Shown here in pieces: positions 8,677 to 17,989 of a stretch of 64,000 nt of DNA. Made by a program: the position numbers and the translations under genes. The number at the start of each line of letters is the position of its first letter. Positions within the stretch are counted from its first letter, which is position 1. This DNA comes from Caldifarciminota bacterium (lineage in GTDB: Bacteria > Hydrothermota > Hydrothermia > UBA1063 > CAJXJZ01), in contig JALSNX010000018.1 of assembly GCA_026986775.1 (NCBI GenBank), positions 1 to 64,000 on the forward strand. The letters run 5' to 3'. The notes below the pieces were generated by a model. It saw only the letters and a list, made by a program, of their open reading frames with translations. It did not search any database and was not told the DNA's origin.

Positions 8677-8705
8677 ATTATATAACAGCCACTGTGATTT
8701 GTCAA
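8677..8705 (-). promoter_or_regulatory. Consensus sigma-70 promoter for the lipoprotein gene
   Basis: The minus strand reads TTGACA (8700-8705), 17 nt, TATAAT (8677-8682), an exact match to both consensus boxes. It lies 27 nt before the ATG at 8649. Confidence 0.85.
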
Positions 8706-8873
8706 GGGGGTAAACACCAAAGAGCAGGGGAATACACCCAATAGAAGATAAGATACTGCAATTCAATATCTTATGAATACAAAAATTCCGCAATATATTA
8801 AATTTAACACGGAGGGTGTTCCCCAAAAAGGTGTCCAAAGTTTCGACATGCACATGGAGATGATAAAAAAAAA

Positions 8874-8947
8874 AGCGGGAGACGGGACTCGAACCCGCGA
8901 CACCCAGCTTGGAAGGCTGGAACTCTACCAAACTGAGTTACTCCCGC
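8874..8947 (-). tRNA. tRNA-Gly (anticodon UCC)
   Basis: A 74-nt cloverleaf. Acceptor GCGGGAG pairs with CTCCCGC, the anticodon loop is CTTCCAA, the T-arm is GCGGG-TTCGAGT-CCCGT, and the discriminator is U as expected for tRNA-Gly. CCA is not encoded: the gene is followed on its own strand by a run of T, so it is last in the tRNA cluster and may terminate there. Confidence 0.95.
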
Positions 8948-8954
8948 ATTTAGG

Positions 8955-9039
8955 TGGTGGAGGGGGCAGGATTCGAACCTGCGAAGGCTGAGCCACCAGA
9001 TTTACAGTCTGGCCCCTTTGGCCGCTTGGGTACCCCTCC
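8955..9039 (-). tRNA. tRNA-Tyr (anticodon GUA), CCA encoded
   Basis: A class II tRNA with a long variable arm. Acceptor GGAGGGG pairs with CCCCTCC, the anticodon loop contains CTGTAAA, and the discriminator A (8958) is followed by an encoded CCA (8955-8957). It is the middle gene of the Thr-Tyr-Gly cluster. Confidence 0.95.
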
Positions 9040-9047
9040 ACGTACCC

Positions 9048-9120
9048 AGCTGGCGGAGGGATTTGAACCCCCGACCTGGTGATTACAAATCACCTGCTCT
9101 GCCGACTGAGCTACGCCAGC
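9048..9120 (-). tRNA. tRNA-Thr (anticodon UGU)
   Basis: A 73-nt cloverleaf. Acceptor GCTGGCG pairs with CGCCAGC, the anticodon loop is TTTGTAA, and the T-arm is GGGGG-TTCAAAT-CCCTC. CCA is not encoded. It is first in the Thr-Tyr-Gly order seen in many bacteria, often next to tuf, which is not in this window. Confidence 0.95.
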
Positions 9121-9138
9121 ATGTCTGTGTGTCTTTAT

Positions 9139-9167
9139 AATTTATTACAAAACCAGAGTTCAGTCAA
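9139..9167 (-). promoter_or_regulatory. Probable promoter for the tRNA cluster
   Basis: The minus strand reads TTGACT (9162-9167), 17 nt, TAAATT (9139-9144). The -35 box overlaps the queG stop codon. The -10 box is only moderate, so read-through from the queG operon is an alternative source of tRNA transcript. Confidence 0.4.
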
Positions 9168-10203
9168 GTAAACCAAGTTCAATACAGGTTTTTTGAACTA
9201 TCCTGTCGGTTAAGAGAACACATTTTTTTCGTGCAGACTCAAGTAGACTATTATTTTTACTGTTGTAAGCGGCAATAATAACGTTTCTGAGAAACGCTGT
9301 ATAACCAGCCCTTAGAACCGGTGTCCCTTTAAACATATCTCTGAACTCCGCCTCTGTGAGTCCAAGCAAAACTTCAAGAGGAATCCCCTGAAGTTCAGAT
9401 AAACTTTTCTCTCCAAAATATGGTTCAACACTGTCAGAAGAAGCCTTAGCATTATAAGGACAGGAAAGTGCACACATATCGCATCCAAAAACCATATTTT
9501 TCATATTTGCCATAACCTTTTCGGGGATCAGTGCATCTTTATTTTCAATGGTATGATATGATATGCAGAGATTTAAGTCAACCTCATACGGGCTCAATGC
9601 GCCAGTGGGACAGCTATCCACACATAGAGAACATTCAGAACAACTGATATTAAGAGGCTTTGAACTTTTGAATTCAAGATTGGTGAATATCTCGCCCAAA
9701 AAAATCAATCCTCCTAAAATGGGATTTATTAGAAAGTTATTTTTCCCGATAAAGCCCAGTCCAGCTCTTTGAGCGAAGTATCGTTCCAATACCGGGGCAG
9801 AATCTACAAAAATCCTCGCTTTTAACTGAGGTTCTCTTTCCTTTATAAAATCTACAATCTTCTTGAGCTTTTTCTTCATTACCTTATGATAGTCCTTCCT
9901 GAGAGCATAGGTGGATATGTAAGCTTTATCAGACGACACGTATTGACCAAATAGTCCATCCTTATAACTTACTCCAAAAACTATGATACTCTTTACTTCT
10001 TCCATGAGTTTACCTGGATTAAACCTGAGCATCAATCTCCGCTTATCCTCAAGATACCAGAGTCCGGCATGTTTTCCCTCCTGTACCCAGCGAATAAAGT
10101 ATTCTTTTATTTTTTCACTAACATCGGGAGTAGTAAATCCTATAAGGTGAAATCCTGATTGTATGGCAAAGTTTTCTATTTCTTTCTGCAGGCTACTGCT
10201 CAA
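9160..10203 (-). CDS. queG: Epoxyqueuosine reductase QueG
   Basis: A 347-residue cobalamin-dependent iron-sulfur enzyme that reduces epoxyqueuosine to queuosine in tRNA, the last step of queuosine synthesis. The catalytic Asp lies in VDSAPVLER (D134). Two 4Fe-4S clusters are bound by CSECSLCVDSCP (from C188) and CDMCALSCP (from C241). Length and architecture match the family. It overlaps ymdB by 11 nt and is the last protein gene of the rplT operon. tRNA-Tyr, a queuosine-modified tRNA, is encoded just downstream, although the proximity may be chance. Confidence 0.93.
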   Translation of the reverse strand: MSSSLQKEIENFAIQSGFHLIGFTTPDVSEKIKEYFIRWVQEGKHAGLWYLEDKRRLMLRFNPGKLMEEVKSIIVFGVSYKDGLFGQYVSSDKAYISTYALRKDYHKVMKKKLKKIVDFIKEREPQLKARIFVDSAPVLERYFAQRAGLGFIGKNNFLINPILGGLIFLGEIFTNLEFKSSKPLNISCSECSLCVDSCPTGALSPYEVDLNLCISYHTIENKDALIPEKVMANMKNMVFGCDMCALSCPYNAKASSDSVEPYFGEKSLSELQGIPLEVLLGLTEAEFRDMFKGTPVLRAGYTAFLRNVIIAAYNSKNNSLLESARKKCVLLTDRIVQKTCIELGLLD

Positions 10204-10969
10204 GTCTTATATTTACTTTTTTAATAAGGAGAGCTTTTCCAGTTATGTTATCAATATCAATAATAACACCGCACATTCCGGGGTTTTCTTCTTCTGGCTG
10301 AAATCTCACCGGTAATCTGTCCACCATCTTTTTTATGAAGAGGTCCCTTTTCACACCTATTACTCCTGAAAGTCCCCCTGTCATGCCGACATCTGTAATA
10401 TAAGCTGTTCCATTTTCTATTCTGTCATCATTTGTCTGAACATGCGTATGAGTTCCAAGTATTGCACTGAATCTGCCTCTAAATAGATAAAAAAAGGAGA
10501 GCTTTTCAGCCGTAGCTTCACTATGAAAGTCTATTATTTTAACAGGATACCCTTCTATATCTTTAAGCACATCAAACGCAGCATAAAAAGGGGATTCATA
10601 AGGACCCATAAAAACCTGTCCGATGAGATTTAAAACAACTACCTTTATATTATTCACATCATATATACCATACCCGCGCCCCGGTAACCCTCTGCCCATA
10701 TTTAAGGGAACCAGCACGCGTTCACAGTTTTTAATAAACTCAACACCCTCGCTTCTATGAAAAGAATGATTTCCGCCAGTAAGGACATTAACACCAGACT
10801 CAAACACCTCCCTGGCCGTTTTCTCTGTTATACCTGCACCATTTGCAAGGTTCTCGCCATTGGCAATTACAAAATCAATGGAGTTTTTCTCAATGAAACC
10901 GGGCAGGAGTTCTTTCACTACTTTCCTGCCCGGCTTACCTACAATGTCACCTATAAAGAATATCCTCAT
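10193..10969 (-). CDS. ymdB: YmdB-family metallophosphatase (2',3'-cyclic-nucleotide phosphodiesterase)
   Basis: A 258-residue calcineurin-like phosphodiesterase of the YmdB/TIGR00282 family. Metal-binding motifs include the N-terminal GDIVGKPGR (Asp8), NGEN (about 37-40), GGNHSF, the histidine in IDFHSEATAEK and GTHTHVQT. In Bacillus YmdB hydrolyses cyclic nucleotides and affects RNase Y-dependent processes and biofilm switching. Here it directly follows rny with a 4-nt overlap, the same conserved neighbourhood. Cytoplasmic. Confidence 0.92.
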   Translation of the reverse strand: MRIFFIGDIVGKPGRKVVKELLPGFIEKNSIDFVIANGENLANGAGITEKTAREVFESGVNVLTGGNHSFHRSEGVEFIKNCERVLVPLNMGRGLPGRGYGIYDVNNIKVVVLNLIGQVFMGPYESPFYAAFDVLKDIEGYPVKIIDFHSEATAEKLSFFYLFRGRFSAILGTHTHVQTNDDRIENGTAYITDVGMTGGLSGVIGVKRDLFIKKMVDRLPVRFQPEEENPGMCGVIIDIDNITGKALLIKKVNIRLEQ

Positions 10970-12525
10970 TTAGCGAATTCAACTGCCCGGGTTTCTCTGA
11001 TAACGGTCACCTTTATCTGGCCTGGATATTCCAGTTTTTCCTCAATCTGCTCCGCTATTTTCCTTGCAAGGTCAAAGGCCTCAATATCATTGACCTTATC
11101 TGCTTCTACCATAACTCTTATCTCTCTTCCAGCCTGAAGGGCATAAGCCTTTTCCACACCGGGAAAACTATGTGCTATCTCTTCAAGGGTCTCAATTCTC
11201 TTAATGTATGCCTCTATACTTTCACGCCTTGCACCGGGCCTTGCACCTGAAATAGCGTCAGCAGTTGCAACCAGTATAGCATTTACTGACCTTGGGTCTT
11301 CATCTCCGTGATGTGCAGCAATGGAATTCACAACAAGGTCATTTTCCCCGAACTTTTTAGCTATCTGTGCACCAATGACTGCGTGAGGCCCCTCATAATC
11401 AGGCTCTGCAACTTTACCTATATCATGAAGAAGCCCCGCTCTCTTGGCAAACTCTACAGGAAGATTCAATTCACCGGCCATGACACCTGCAATATATGCC
11501 ACTTCTTTTGAATGCTGGAGAAGGTTCTGTCCATAAGAATATCTGAATTTCATCTTTCCAATGTATTTCAGGATTTCCGGGTGAAACCCTGAAAGACCAA
11601 GCTCAAGTGCTGTTTCCTCACCTATCATCTTAAGGTACTGTTCAAACTCCTCCTCAACCTTTTTATAGACCTCTTCAATTCTTGCCGGATGTATTCTGCC
11701 ATCCTTAACCAGCCTTTCAAGAGCAAGTCTGGCCTTTTCTCTCAATTCTGGATTGTGAGATGAAAGCGTAACTGCCTCTGGAGTGTCATCAATTATGACT
11801 TCCACACCAGTTATATTCTCAAATGTCTTTATGTTACGACCTTCTCTTCCGATTATTCTACCCTTTAGGTCATCTGAAGGAATTGATACCACAGTGACAG
11901 TAAGGTCCTGAGCAAGGGGTAACGCGCATCTCTGGATAGCATCTGCTATTATCTTCTGCGCTTCCTTTTCAGCCTTTTGCTTGGCCTCCTCTCTAATCCT
12001 GTAAACGAGTTGTGAAGCCTCATATCTTGCCTGTTGTTCAAGGTTTTTCAAAAGTTCAGCCTTGGCCTCTTCACGGGTGAGTCTTGCAACCTCTTCAAGT
12101 TTCTTGGCCTGCTCTTCAATTAGTTTGTCAAGTCTCTGCTCTTTAGCATCAAGACTGCGCTCTCTCTCCATAAGCTCCTGTTCTTTCTTTCTGAGGTCCC
12201 TCTCTTTTCTATTCAACTGGTCCGCTCGTTTTTCTATGAGAAGGCTCTTTTCCTCAAGCTTACGCCTCTCTTTATCAAGGCTCCTTCTCTCCTCCTGAGA
12301 TTCTCTTTCAAATCTTCTTTTTTCTTTGAGATAGTAGTCTTTAGCCTGAATCTCTGCCTCTTTCTTTATTGTCTGCGCCTCTCTTCTGGCTTCTTCAAGA
12401 ATTTTTTCTCTTGTGCCATAGGCTTCCTCAATCTCCTTTTTATAGGAGAATTTAAAGTAAAGTATGGATATTGCAAATCCTATTGCTCCACCTACAATTA
12501 TTCCTACAATCAAAGTGCTCCACAT
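10966..12525 (-). CDS. rny: Ribonuclease Y
   Basis: A 519-residue membrane-anchored endoribonuclease that starts bulk mRNA decay. The order is an N-terminal transmembrane helix (residues 2-24), a long charged coiled coil (about 30-195), a KH domain with GREG loop (about 205-270), and an HD hydrolase domain with HDIGK (H367-D368). Size and layout are typical. It sits between rarA (3 nt upstream) and ymdB (4-nt overlap) in one operon. Confidence 0.96.
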   Translation of the reverse strand: MWSTLIVGIIVGGAIGFAISILYFKFSYKKEIEEAYGTREKILEEARREAQTIKKEAEIQAKDYYLKEKRRFERESQEERRSLDKERRKLEEKSLLIEKRADQLNRKERDLRKKEQELMERERSLDAKEQRLDKLIEEQAKKLEEVARLTREEAKAELLKNLEQQARYEASQLVYRIREEAKQKAEKEAQKIIADAIQRCALPLAQDLTVTVVSIPSDDLKGRIIGREGRNIKTFENITGVEVIIDDTPEAVTLSSHNPELREKARLALERLVKDGRIHPARIEEVYKKVEEEFEQYLKMIGEETALELGLSGFHPEILKYIGKMKFRYSYGQNLLQHSKEVAYIAGVMAGELNLPVEFAKRAGLLHDIGKVAEPDYEGPHAVIGAQIAKKFGENDLVVNSIAAHHGDEDPRSVNAILVATADAISGARPGARRESIEAYIKRIETLEEIAHSFPGVEKAYALQAGREIRVMVEADKVNDIEAFDLARKIAEQIEEKLEYPGQIKVTVIRETRAVEFAK

Positions 12526-12528
12526 TTT

Positions 12529-13728
12529 CTATACCTCCTTTCCTCGTATCATGTCTCTTAGCCTATCTGATATATACTTCTGGCCTCGTGCTCCCTTAGG
12601 GTCCATATGCGGATTGATATATTTTTCGCTCTTTCTTTCACCGTGTTTCAGAAAACCGGGGACATCTTCAAGTTCCCCCTTATTTATCAACTTTTCGACC
12701 CTTTTTAGATAGGCTACTGTATCATTTGATTTTCTCTGAAGAGCGAGATACTGAGCAATCATACTCAGAATTATCTTACCCTCCTCTTCCCCTGTCTTTT
12801 CAAATGCTTCAAAACCTGCTTGAGCAACTGAAAGGGCCAGAGGATTGGCCAGCCCTATGTCTTCTGCGGCAAAAATCAGCATCCTTCTCAAAATATACCT
12901 GTAAGACACACCACCTTTAAGCATCCTTACAAGGTAATAAACCGTTGCCTCCCTGTCTCCTATCCTCATGGACTTTATAAAAGCAGAGACAAGGTCATAA
13001 AAGTCGTTTTTTGATATCCCGGGTTTTGCTATTCCCAGGGATGTTACGTCATCCCACTCTATTTTAACCGGCCGTTTCTTTCCCATAACGAGAACCTCAA
13101 GATAATTTAAGGCTCTGCGTGCATCTCCGTCGCTTAATCTGGCAATATGGTACAGTATTTCATCACTCACGGAAATACGAAGAGCACCAAGCCCTCTTTT
13201 TTCATCTTTTATGGCTTCTTTTAGAATATCAACAACATCGCTTTCTTCAAGTTTCTTAAATTCAAGTGGCAATACCCTTGACAATAAGGCCTTTGAAAGG
13301 GTGTAAAAAGGATTCTCAGAAGTAATACCAATCAGGTACAACTCACCTGTTTCAAGGTAGGGAAGTAAAAACTCCTGCTGCAATTTATTAAGACGATGCA
13401 CCTCATCAAGCAGCAGAATGGTACTGCCAGTGCTCTTTGATGTTATTTTCAATATTACTTTTTTCCACTCTCCTGGAGAGAGTTTACAGGCGTTAATTTT
13501 AACAAGTGGAAGGCCAAGAACATCCGCCACTATACGGGCAACCTGAGTTTTACCCGTACCAGGAGGACCATAAAATAGCAGGTTCAGAGGCTTTTTTGTA
13601 AGGAGAACTCTTCTCAGAATTCCATCATCACCAAGAATATGCCTCTGTCCACGAACATCCTCCAGAGATTTCGGCGTAAATCTGTCCGAAAGCGGAGAAT
13701 ACTGTTTTCCAAAACCATTAAAAACCAA
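12529..13728 (-). CDS. rarA: RarA/MgsA-type AAA+ ATPase (replication-associated recombination protein A)
   Basis: A 399-residue clamp-loader-like AAA+ protein. Walker A is GPPGTGKTQVAR (about 54-65), Walker B is LLLDEVHRL (about 104-112), sensor 1 is IGITSENPF, and an arginine-finger region contains ALLSRV. The C-terminal part has the RarA tetramerisation features (EDIGLANP, AVAYLKR-like, YINPHMDP). The family acts at stalled replication forks. It opens LSDRFTPKSLEDVRGQRH, as expected. It is co-oriented with zapA and rny; the gap to zapA is 24 nt. Confidence 0.92.
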   Translation of the reverse strand: MVFNGFGKQYSPLSDRFTPKSLEDVRGQRHILGDDGILRRVLLTKKPLNLLFYGPPGTGKTQVARIVADVLGLPLVKINACKLSPGEWKKVILKITSKSTGSTILLLDEVHRLNKLQQEFLLPYLETGELYLIGITSENPFYTLSKALLSRVLPLEFKKLEESDVVDILKEAIKDEKRGLGALRISVSDEILYHIARLSDGDARRALNYLEVLVMGKKRPVKIEWDDVTSLGIAKPGISKNDFYDLVSAFIKSMRIGDREATVYYLVRMLKGGVSYRYILRRMLIFAAEDIGLANPLALSVAQAGFEAFEKTGEEEGKIILSMIAQYLALQRKSNDTVAYLKRVEKLINKGELEDVPGFLKHGERKSEKYINPHMDPKGARGQKYISDRLRDMIRGKEV

Positions 13729-13752
13729 GTTATTTTCCCCCTTTTAAAAAAT

Positions 13753-14025
13753 TTAATCATGCAAACTCCTCAGTTCGCTTAAAAGTCTCTTAATTCTCGC
13801 CTGTTGCATGGTATAATCACGTTTCAGCTTTATATACTCCATACCAATGCTGTATAGCGCCATTACGAGAGGTTTAGTTTCATTGCTTTCAAAAAACTCG
13901 TACTTATAATAAAACTCATTCACAAGTTCTTCTACCTCACCAAGAAGCCTCTTTTCCTCATCATTCTGTGGTGCGAACCTCACTCCAAACCTATTATAAA
14001 GTTTTTCTCTGGGCGTTTTACTCAT
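13753..14025 (-). CDS. zapA: ZapA-like cell division protein
   Basis: A 90-residue protein with a short N-terminal strand region (LYNRFGVRFAPQ) followed by two helices with the ZapA spacing, the second a coiled coil (YIKLKRDYTMQQARIKRLLSELRSL). ZapA binds and bundles FtsZ. The match is by pattern and by position: zapA commonly sits next to pheT and rny. It lies 1 nt downstream of a small coiled-coil gene. Confidence 0.68.
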   Translation of the reverse strand: MSKTPREKLYNRFGVRFAPQNDEEKRLLGEVEELVNEFYYKYEFFESNETKPLVMALYSIGMEYIKLKRDYTMQQARIKRLLSELRSLHD

Positions 14026-14026
14026 C

Positions 14027-14254
14027 TTATCCTTTCCTGCCTTCTTCCAGTTCCCTTATCATCCAAAGTATATTCTGCAGCCTCTTTCTCAGTTTGTCAA
14101 GAGATACTTCCATTTCCTGCAACTTATTCAAAAGCTCTGCATTTTTCTCTCTGAGCCTCTCCTTCTCCCTCTGAATAGCCCTGTATTCATGAAGAAATTT
14201 TTCAAACTCCTCTTCAAATTCCTCAAAAATATCAGGTTCTCTGCGCATAGCCAT
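14027..14254 (-). CDS. Small coiled-coil protein between pheT and zapA (ZapB-like)
   Basis: A 75-residue, highly charged, almost entirely helical protein with heptad character throughout (IQREKERLREKNAELLNKL, then MEVSLDKLRKRLQ). It overlaps the end of pheT by 23 nt; the second Met (14248) is an equally possible start. It resembles ZapB or other small coiled-coil division proteins in form only. A role with the neighbouring ZapA at the division ring is inference from position and structure. Confidence 0.7.
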   Translation of the reverse strand: MAMRREPDIFEEFEEEFEKFLHEYRAIQREKERLREKNAELLNKLQEMEVSLDKLRKRLQNILWMIRELEEGRKG

Positions 14255-16580
14255 GTCTTTTTAAAAGGTCAACCACAACCCTTACTGCATCATCCACAAT
14301 TTCGCTCTTTAGGGTGGACTCATGGGATTCAAATTTGAGAGATATGGTAAAACTAATCTTATTACCAAGTATCTTTTCGTTTTCAAAAACATCAACGAGA
14401 ACAACCTGTGTCAGATAAGGAACATCTGCATCCTCAATAATCTTTTTTATCTCGCCAAACAATATGCCTTTCGGTACCAGCACCGCAATATCCCTGAAAA
14501 CTGCCGGATAACGTGAAAACTCTCTAAATCTGTATAGAGATGGAACAAGCACAGCAGCATCAAGTTCCATAACAAATACCGGTGTCTTAATTTCAAGAAA
14601 CTTGAGAACCTCATGGGATATTTCGCCAAGCATACCTATCACCCTGCTACCCTGCACAACATCAACAGAGAAAGCAAATCCCGGTAATTTATTTTCAGTC
14701 TCTTTAAGCAAGAAATCTATCATAAAATACCTGGATATAGCATCCAGAACGCCTTTTACATCATAAAAGTCAAATTGTCTCCTTTTTTCATACAGAGTCC
14801 TTGCAGAATACCCTCCCGCAAACACTGCAAGTCTCATGGTCTCTTCAAACGGCGACTCTTTCCCCTTCTGTCCGAAGAATACACGGCCAAGCTCAAACAA
14901 TCTTACATTTTCATTCCCATACCTTATATTAAGTGCACCGCTCTTCAAAATGCCGGGGATAAGGGATGAACGCATAACTGACATATCTGGTGAAAGGGGA
15001 TTGGCAAGTTCAACAGGTTTCTCTCTTGAAAACCAGGAATGTTCCTTTTCAGAGATAAACTCCACGGTTCGGGCTTCCCAGTATCCCTGAGAAGACAACA
15101 GGTTCCTTATGTAGAACCAGTTATCAAGGGGCAGGTCTCCTGCCATATTATCTGGCACATGCAATCTCTGACCAATAGAATCAAACCCTGTGAATCTCAA
15201 GTATTCTTCAGCAATATCCGGCTCACCTTCAATATCCCTTCTTCTTGAGGGAATATGAACCTCATAAACATCTTCTTCCTTCTCAGTAAAAGAGAAGCCC
15301 ATTCTATCAAGAATACCAAGCAATCTATCCTTTTCAACCTTTTCTCCAAGTATATCAGATATCCTTTGAATTCTAACCTTAATACTCCTCTCTCCTGTAA
15401 CCTTTCCTTTTATATCAACAAGTTTTGAGGACCTTCCTCCTGCAATTTCCATTATCAGTCTCGCAGCTCTGTTTGAAGCCATTGGAGGAATACACACATC
15501 TGCACCCTTCATAAACCTGATACCAGACTCAGTTCTGAGATTGAAGCTAAAAACCCCTCTTGATACCACACTGGGTTCAAAGTATGCACTTTCCAGAAAT
15601 ACATTCTTGGTACCCTCATCTATTGCAGTATCTTCACCGCCAATTATACCTGCAATGGCAATAGCCCTTTCTCTATCAGCTATCACCAGATTTTCAGAAC
15701 TCAATTCATACTCCCTTCCATCAAGGGCCAGAATTCGCTCCTTATTCTGTGCCCTTCTTATGATAACCTCATCTCTCAATTTATCTCTGTCAAAAGCGTG
15801 AAGAGGATGGCCAAGTTCAAGTAGCACGTAGTTGGTCACATCAACAACATTTGAAATTGGCCTTACACCGGAAAGATAAAGTTTTCTCCTCAACCAGAAA
15901 GGAGATTCCTTTACACTCACGTTTACGATAACTCTCCCCGTATATCTTGGACAGCCGTCATAATCCAGAATACTTATAGGTGGAATTTCTATATCCTCAT
16001 ATTCCTCTATACCATACGGTGGAATGTGAACTTTCTCATCATAATAAGCTGCAAGGTCAGCTGCAATACCGAGATACCCAAGAAGATCAGGTCTATTGGG
16101 AGTAATATAGAGTTCGTATAGCACATCATCAAGACCCAGATACTCTACAGGTGAAGTATCAAGATCAACGTTTTCAGGGAAAAATACACTGAAAGATTCA
16201 TCCTCAAGTCCAAGGTCCTCAAGAGAAACAATATTTCCTTCAGACACAATACCATACACATCTTTTTTCTCTACTTTACCTTTGGGTAAAATCGTTCCAG
16301 GAGTAGCAACAAACACAAACTTTCCTTTTTCAAGTCCGGGTGAACCCGAAACGCAGGTTAAATTACCATCCTTCAATTTAAGCTGAACAACACTGTAACC
16401 TGTTTTTCCAGGATGCGTTTTAACACTCTCTATAATTGCTGTTTTCAGGCCTGAAAGACCTTCTTTAAGGTCCCTTTTCTCCTCTACCTCCATACCAAGG
16501 CGTGTAAAAACCTCCACAAGAGTATCCGGAGAATCTTTTACATCAACGTATTCTTTAAGCCAGTTATAGAGTACTTTCAT
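14232..16580 (-). CDS. pheT: Phenylalanyl-tRNA synthetase beta subunit
   Basis: A 782-residue beta chain that pairs with PheS to charge tRNA-Phe. It has the N-terminal MKVLYNWLKEYVDV, an EMAP-like tRNA-binding domain (about 40-155), the B3/B4 editing region with LGHPLHAFDRDKL, the B5 domain (about 400-475), the catalytic-like core, and a C-terminal anticodon-binding (FDX-ACB) domain beginning near YRFREFSRYPAVFRDIAV. Length is typical. It is 2 nt downstream of pheS. Confidence 0.97.
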   Translation of the reverse strand: MKVLYNWLKEYVDVKDSPDTLVEVFTRLGMEVEEKRDLKEGLSGLKTAIIESVKTHPGKTGYSVVQLKLKDGNLTCVSGSPGLEKGKFVFVATPGTILPKGKVEKKDVYGIVSEGNIVSLEDLGLEDESFSVFFPENVDLDTSPVEYLGLDDVLYELYITPNRPDLLGYLGIAADLAAYYDEKVHIPPYGIEEYEDIEIPPISILDYDGCPRYTGRVIVNVSVKESPFWLRRKLYLSGVRPISNVVDVTNYVLLELGHPLHAFDRDKLRDEVIIRRAQNKERILALDGREYELSSENLVIADRERAIAIAGIIGGEDTAIDEGTKNVFLESAYFEPSVVSRGVFSFNLRTESGIRFMKGADVCIPPMASNRAARLIMEIAGGRSSKLVDIKGKVTGERSIKVRIQRISDILGEKVEKDRLLGILDRMGFSFTEKEEDVYEVHIPSRRRDIEGEPDIAEEYLRFTGFDSIGQRLHVPDNMAGDLPLDNWFYIRNLLSSQGYWEARTVEFISEKEHSWFSREKPVELANPLSPDMSVMRSSLIPGILKSGALNIRYGNENVRLFELGRVFFGQKGKESPFEETMRLAVFAGGYSARTLYEKRRQFDFYDVKGVLDAISRYFMIDFLLKETENKLPGFAFSVDVVQGSRVIGMLGEISHEVLKFLEIKTPVFVMELDAAVLVPSLYRFREFSRYPAVFRDIAVLVPKGILFGEIKKIIEDADVPYLTQVVLVDVFENEKILGNKISFTISLKFESHESTLKSEIVDDAVRVVVDLLKRHGYAQRT

Positions 16581-16582
16581 GA

Positions 16583-17560
16583 TTACAATGGAAACTGTTT
16601 AAGAAACTTAAGATTATTTTCCGTAAAGAGCCTTATATCTTTAATACCATACTTTATCATGGCAATTCTCTCCACCCCCATACCAAAAGCGAACCCAGTA
16701 TACTCTTCAGGATCAATGCCAACGTTTTTAAGCACTCTCGGGTGAACCATTCCACAACCGAGTATCTCCATCCATTCTCCCTTCCATCTCATATAAACCT
16801 CAGCACTCGGTTCGGTAAATGGGAAATACGTTGGTAGGAACTTTACCGCTGTTCCCTTTCCAAAAAGTTCCTCAATAAAGTGCATTATGGTGCCTTTTAG
16901 GTCTTTGAAAGTAACCCCCTTATCCACATAAAGCCCTTCAAACTGAGTGAAAGCCGGTGCATGGGATGCATCAAAAGGGTCAACCCTGAAAACACGACCA
17001 ATATGTCCAACTCTTATAGGCGGTTTCATTTTCTCCATAGTTCTTATCTGTACAGGTGATGTATGGGTTCTTAGAAGAATACTACCATGTCCTTTGACAT
17101 AAAACGTATCATGCATTTCACGAGCAGGATGATGTGGGGGGACATTCAGAGCCTCAAAGTTGTAATAGTCTGTCTCAATGTAAGGACCATCTACGAACTT
17201 AAAACCAAGCGAGGAAAAAATCTCTCTAATACGTAATTCCACAAATGACAGAGGATGAAAACCACCTTTCTCTGACACCCTGCCAGGAAACGTATAATCC
17301 CATTTTTTAGCCGAATATCTGGCCCTTGCCCCTTCCCGCTTCTTTTTTAGCTCTCTTTCATATTCCTTTTTAAGAGCATTAAGCTGTGCCCCTACCCTTT
17401 TTCGCTCTTTGAGGGGCAATTCTTTGAGAGATTTAAGAGCTAAAGTAACAAGACCCTTTTTTCCAAAATACTTGACCCTGATTCTTTCAAAATCATCAGG
17501 GGAAGAGGCAGACTGTATTTCTTCTTCTAACTCCCTGCGCAGTTTTTCTGCGTCATTCAC
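16583..17560 (-). CDS. pheS: Phenylalanyl-tRNA synthetase alpha subunit
   Basis: A 325-residue class II synthetase catalytic subunit. An N-terminal coiled coil (about 1-85) precedes the catalytic domain with motif 2 (TSPVQIRTM, VFRVDPFDASHAPAFTQFEG) and motif 3 (FAFGMGVERIAMIKYGI). PheS2-PheT2 attaches phenylalanine to tRNA-Phe. It lies 2 nt after rplT, so the operon couples a ribosomal protein to the synthetase. No T-box or leader peptide was seen. Confidence 0.97.
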   Translation of the reverse strand: MNDAEKLRRELEEEIQSASSPDDFERIRVKYFGKKGLVTLALKSLKELPLKERKRVGAQLNALKKEYERELKKKREGARARYSAKKWDYTFPGRVSEKGGFHPLSFVELRIREIFSSLGFKFVDGPYIETDYYNFEALNVPPHHPAREMHDTFYVKGHGSILLRTHTSPVQIRTMEKMKPPIRVGHIGRVFRVDPFDASHAPAFTQFEGLYVDKGVTFKDLKGTIMHFIEELFGKGTAVKFLPTYFPFTEPSAEVYMRWKGEWMEILGCGMVHPRVLKNVGIDPEEYTGFAFGMGVERIAMIKYGIKDIRLFTENNLKFLKQFPL

Positions 17561-17562
17561 TT

Positions 17563-17907
17563 TTATTCCTTGACAGATTCAACAAGAGCTTTAAAAGCGT
17601 CTCTGTCCCGCACAGCCATATCAGCAAGAACCTTTCTGTTGAGTTCAACATTGTTCTTCTTAAGAAGATTCATGAAGGTAGAATAATTCAGTCCGTACTC
17701 TCTGACCGCAGCATTAATCCTTAGTATCCACAGTTTGCGGAATTCTCTCTTCTTCTGTTTACGATGTGCATAAGCATACTGTAGAGATTTATATACCTGC
17801 TCTTTGGCCTTCTTAAAAGTAGAGTGTTTCTGACCAAAGTAGCCTCTTGCAAGTCTTCTTATTTTCTTATGTCTTCTTCTTCTTGTAAAACCGGTTTTTA
17901 CACGCAT
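17563..17907 (-). CDS. rplT: 50S ribosomal protein L20
   Basis: A 114-residue L20, an early 50S assembly protein that binds 23S rRNA. It opens [20 protein letters not shown] with the usual basic N-terminal extension and has the conserved [20 protein letters not shown] region. I start at 17907, preceded by GAGGAGG; a longer frame to 17949 would cover the promoter. The usual infC-rpmI-rplT order is absent: no L35 or IF3 gene lies upstream, and rplT has its own promoter and heads the pheST operon. Confidence 0.96.
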   Translation of the reverse strand: MRVKTGFTRRRRHKKIRRLARGYFGQKHSTFKKAKEQVYKSLQYAYAHRKQKKREFRKLWILRINAAVREYGLNYSTFMNLLKKNNVELNRKVLADMAVRDRDAFKALVESVKE

Positions 17908-17934
17908 AATATCCTCCTCTTCAGGTAGTGCTAA

Positions 17935-17963
17935 ATTATACTGCCTCAATCAGAAACAGTCAA
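17935..17963 (-). promoter_or_regulatory. Sigma-70 promoter of the rplT-pheST-...-queG operon
   Basis: The minus strand reads TTGACT (17958-17963), 17 nt, TATAAT (17935-17940), 27 nt before the rplT ATG. Confidence 0.8.
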
Positions 17964-17989
17964 AAGCGAAGAAAGCGGCTATACGCCCT

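Noticed and set aside
8653-8931. Minus-strand open frame of 92 codons
   Set aside because: It runs through tRNA-Gly and the lipoprotein promoter and has no plausible ribosome binding site or protein-like composition.
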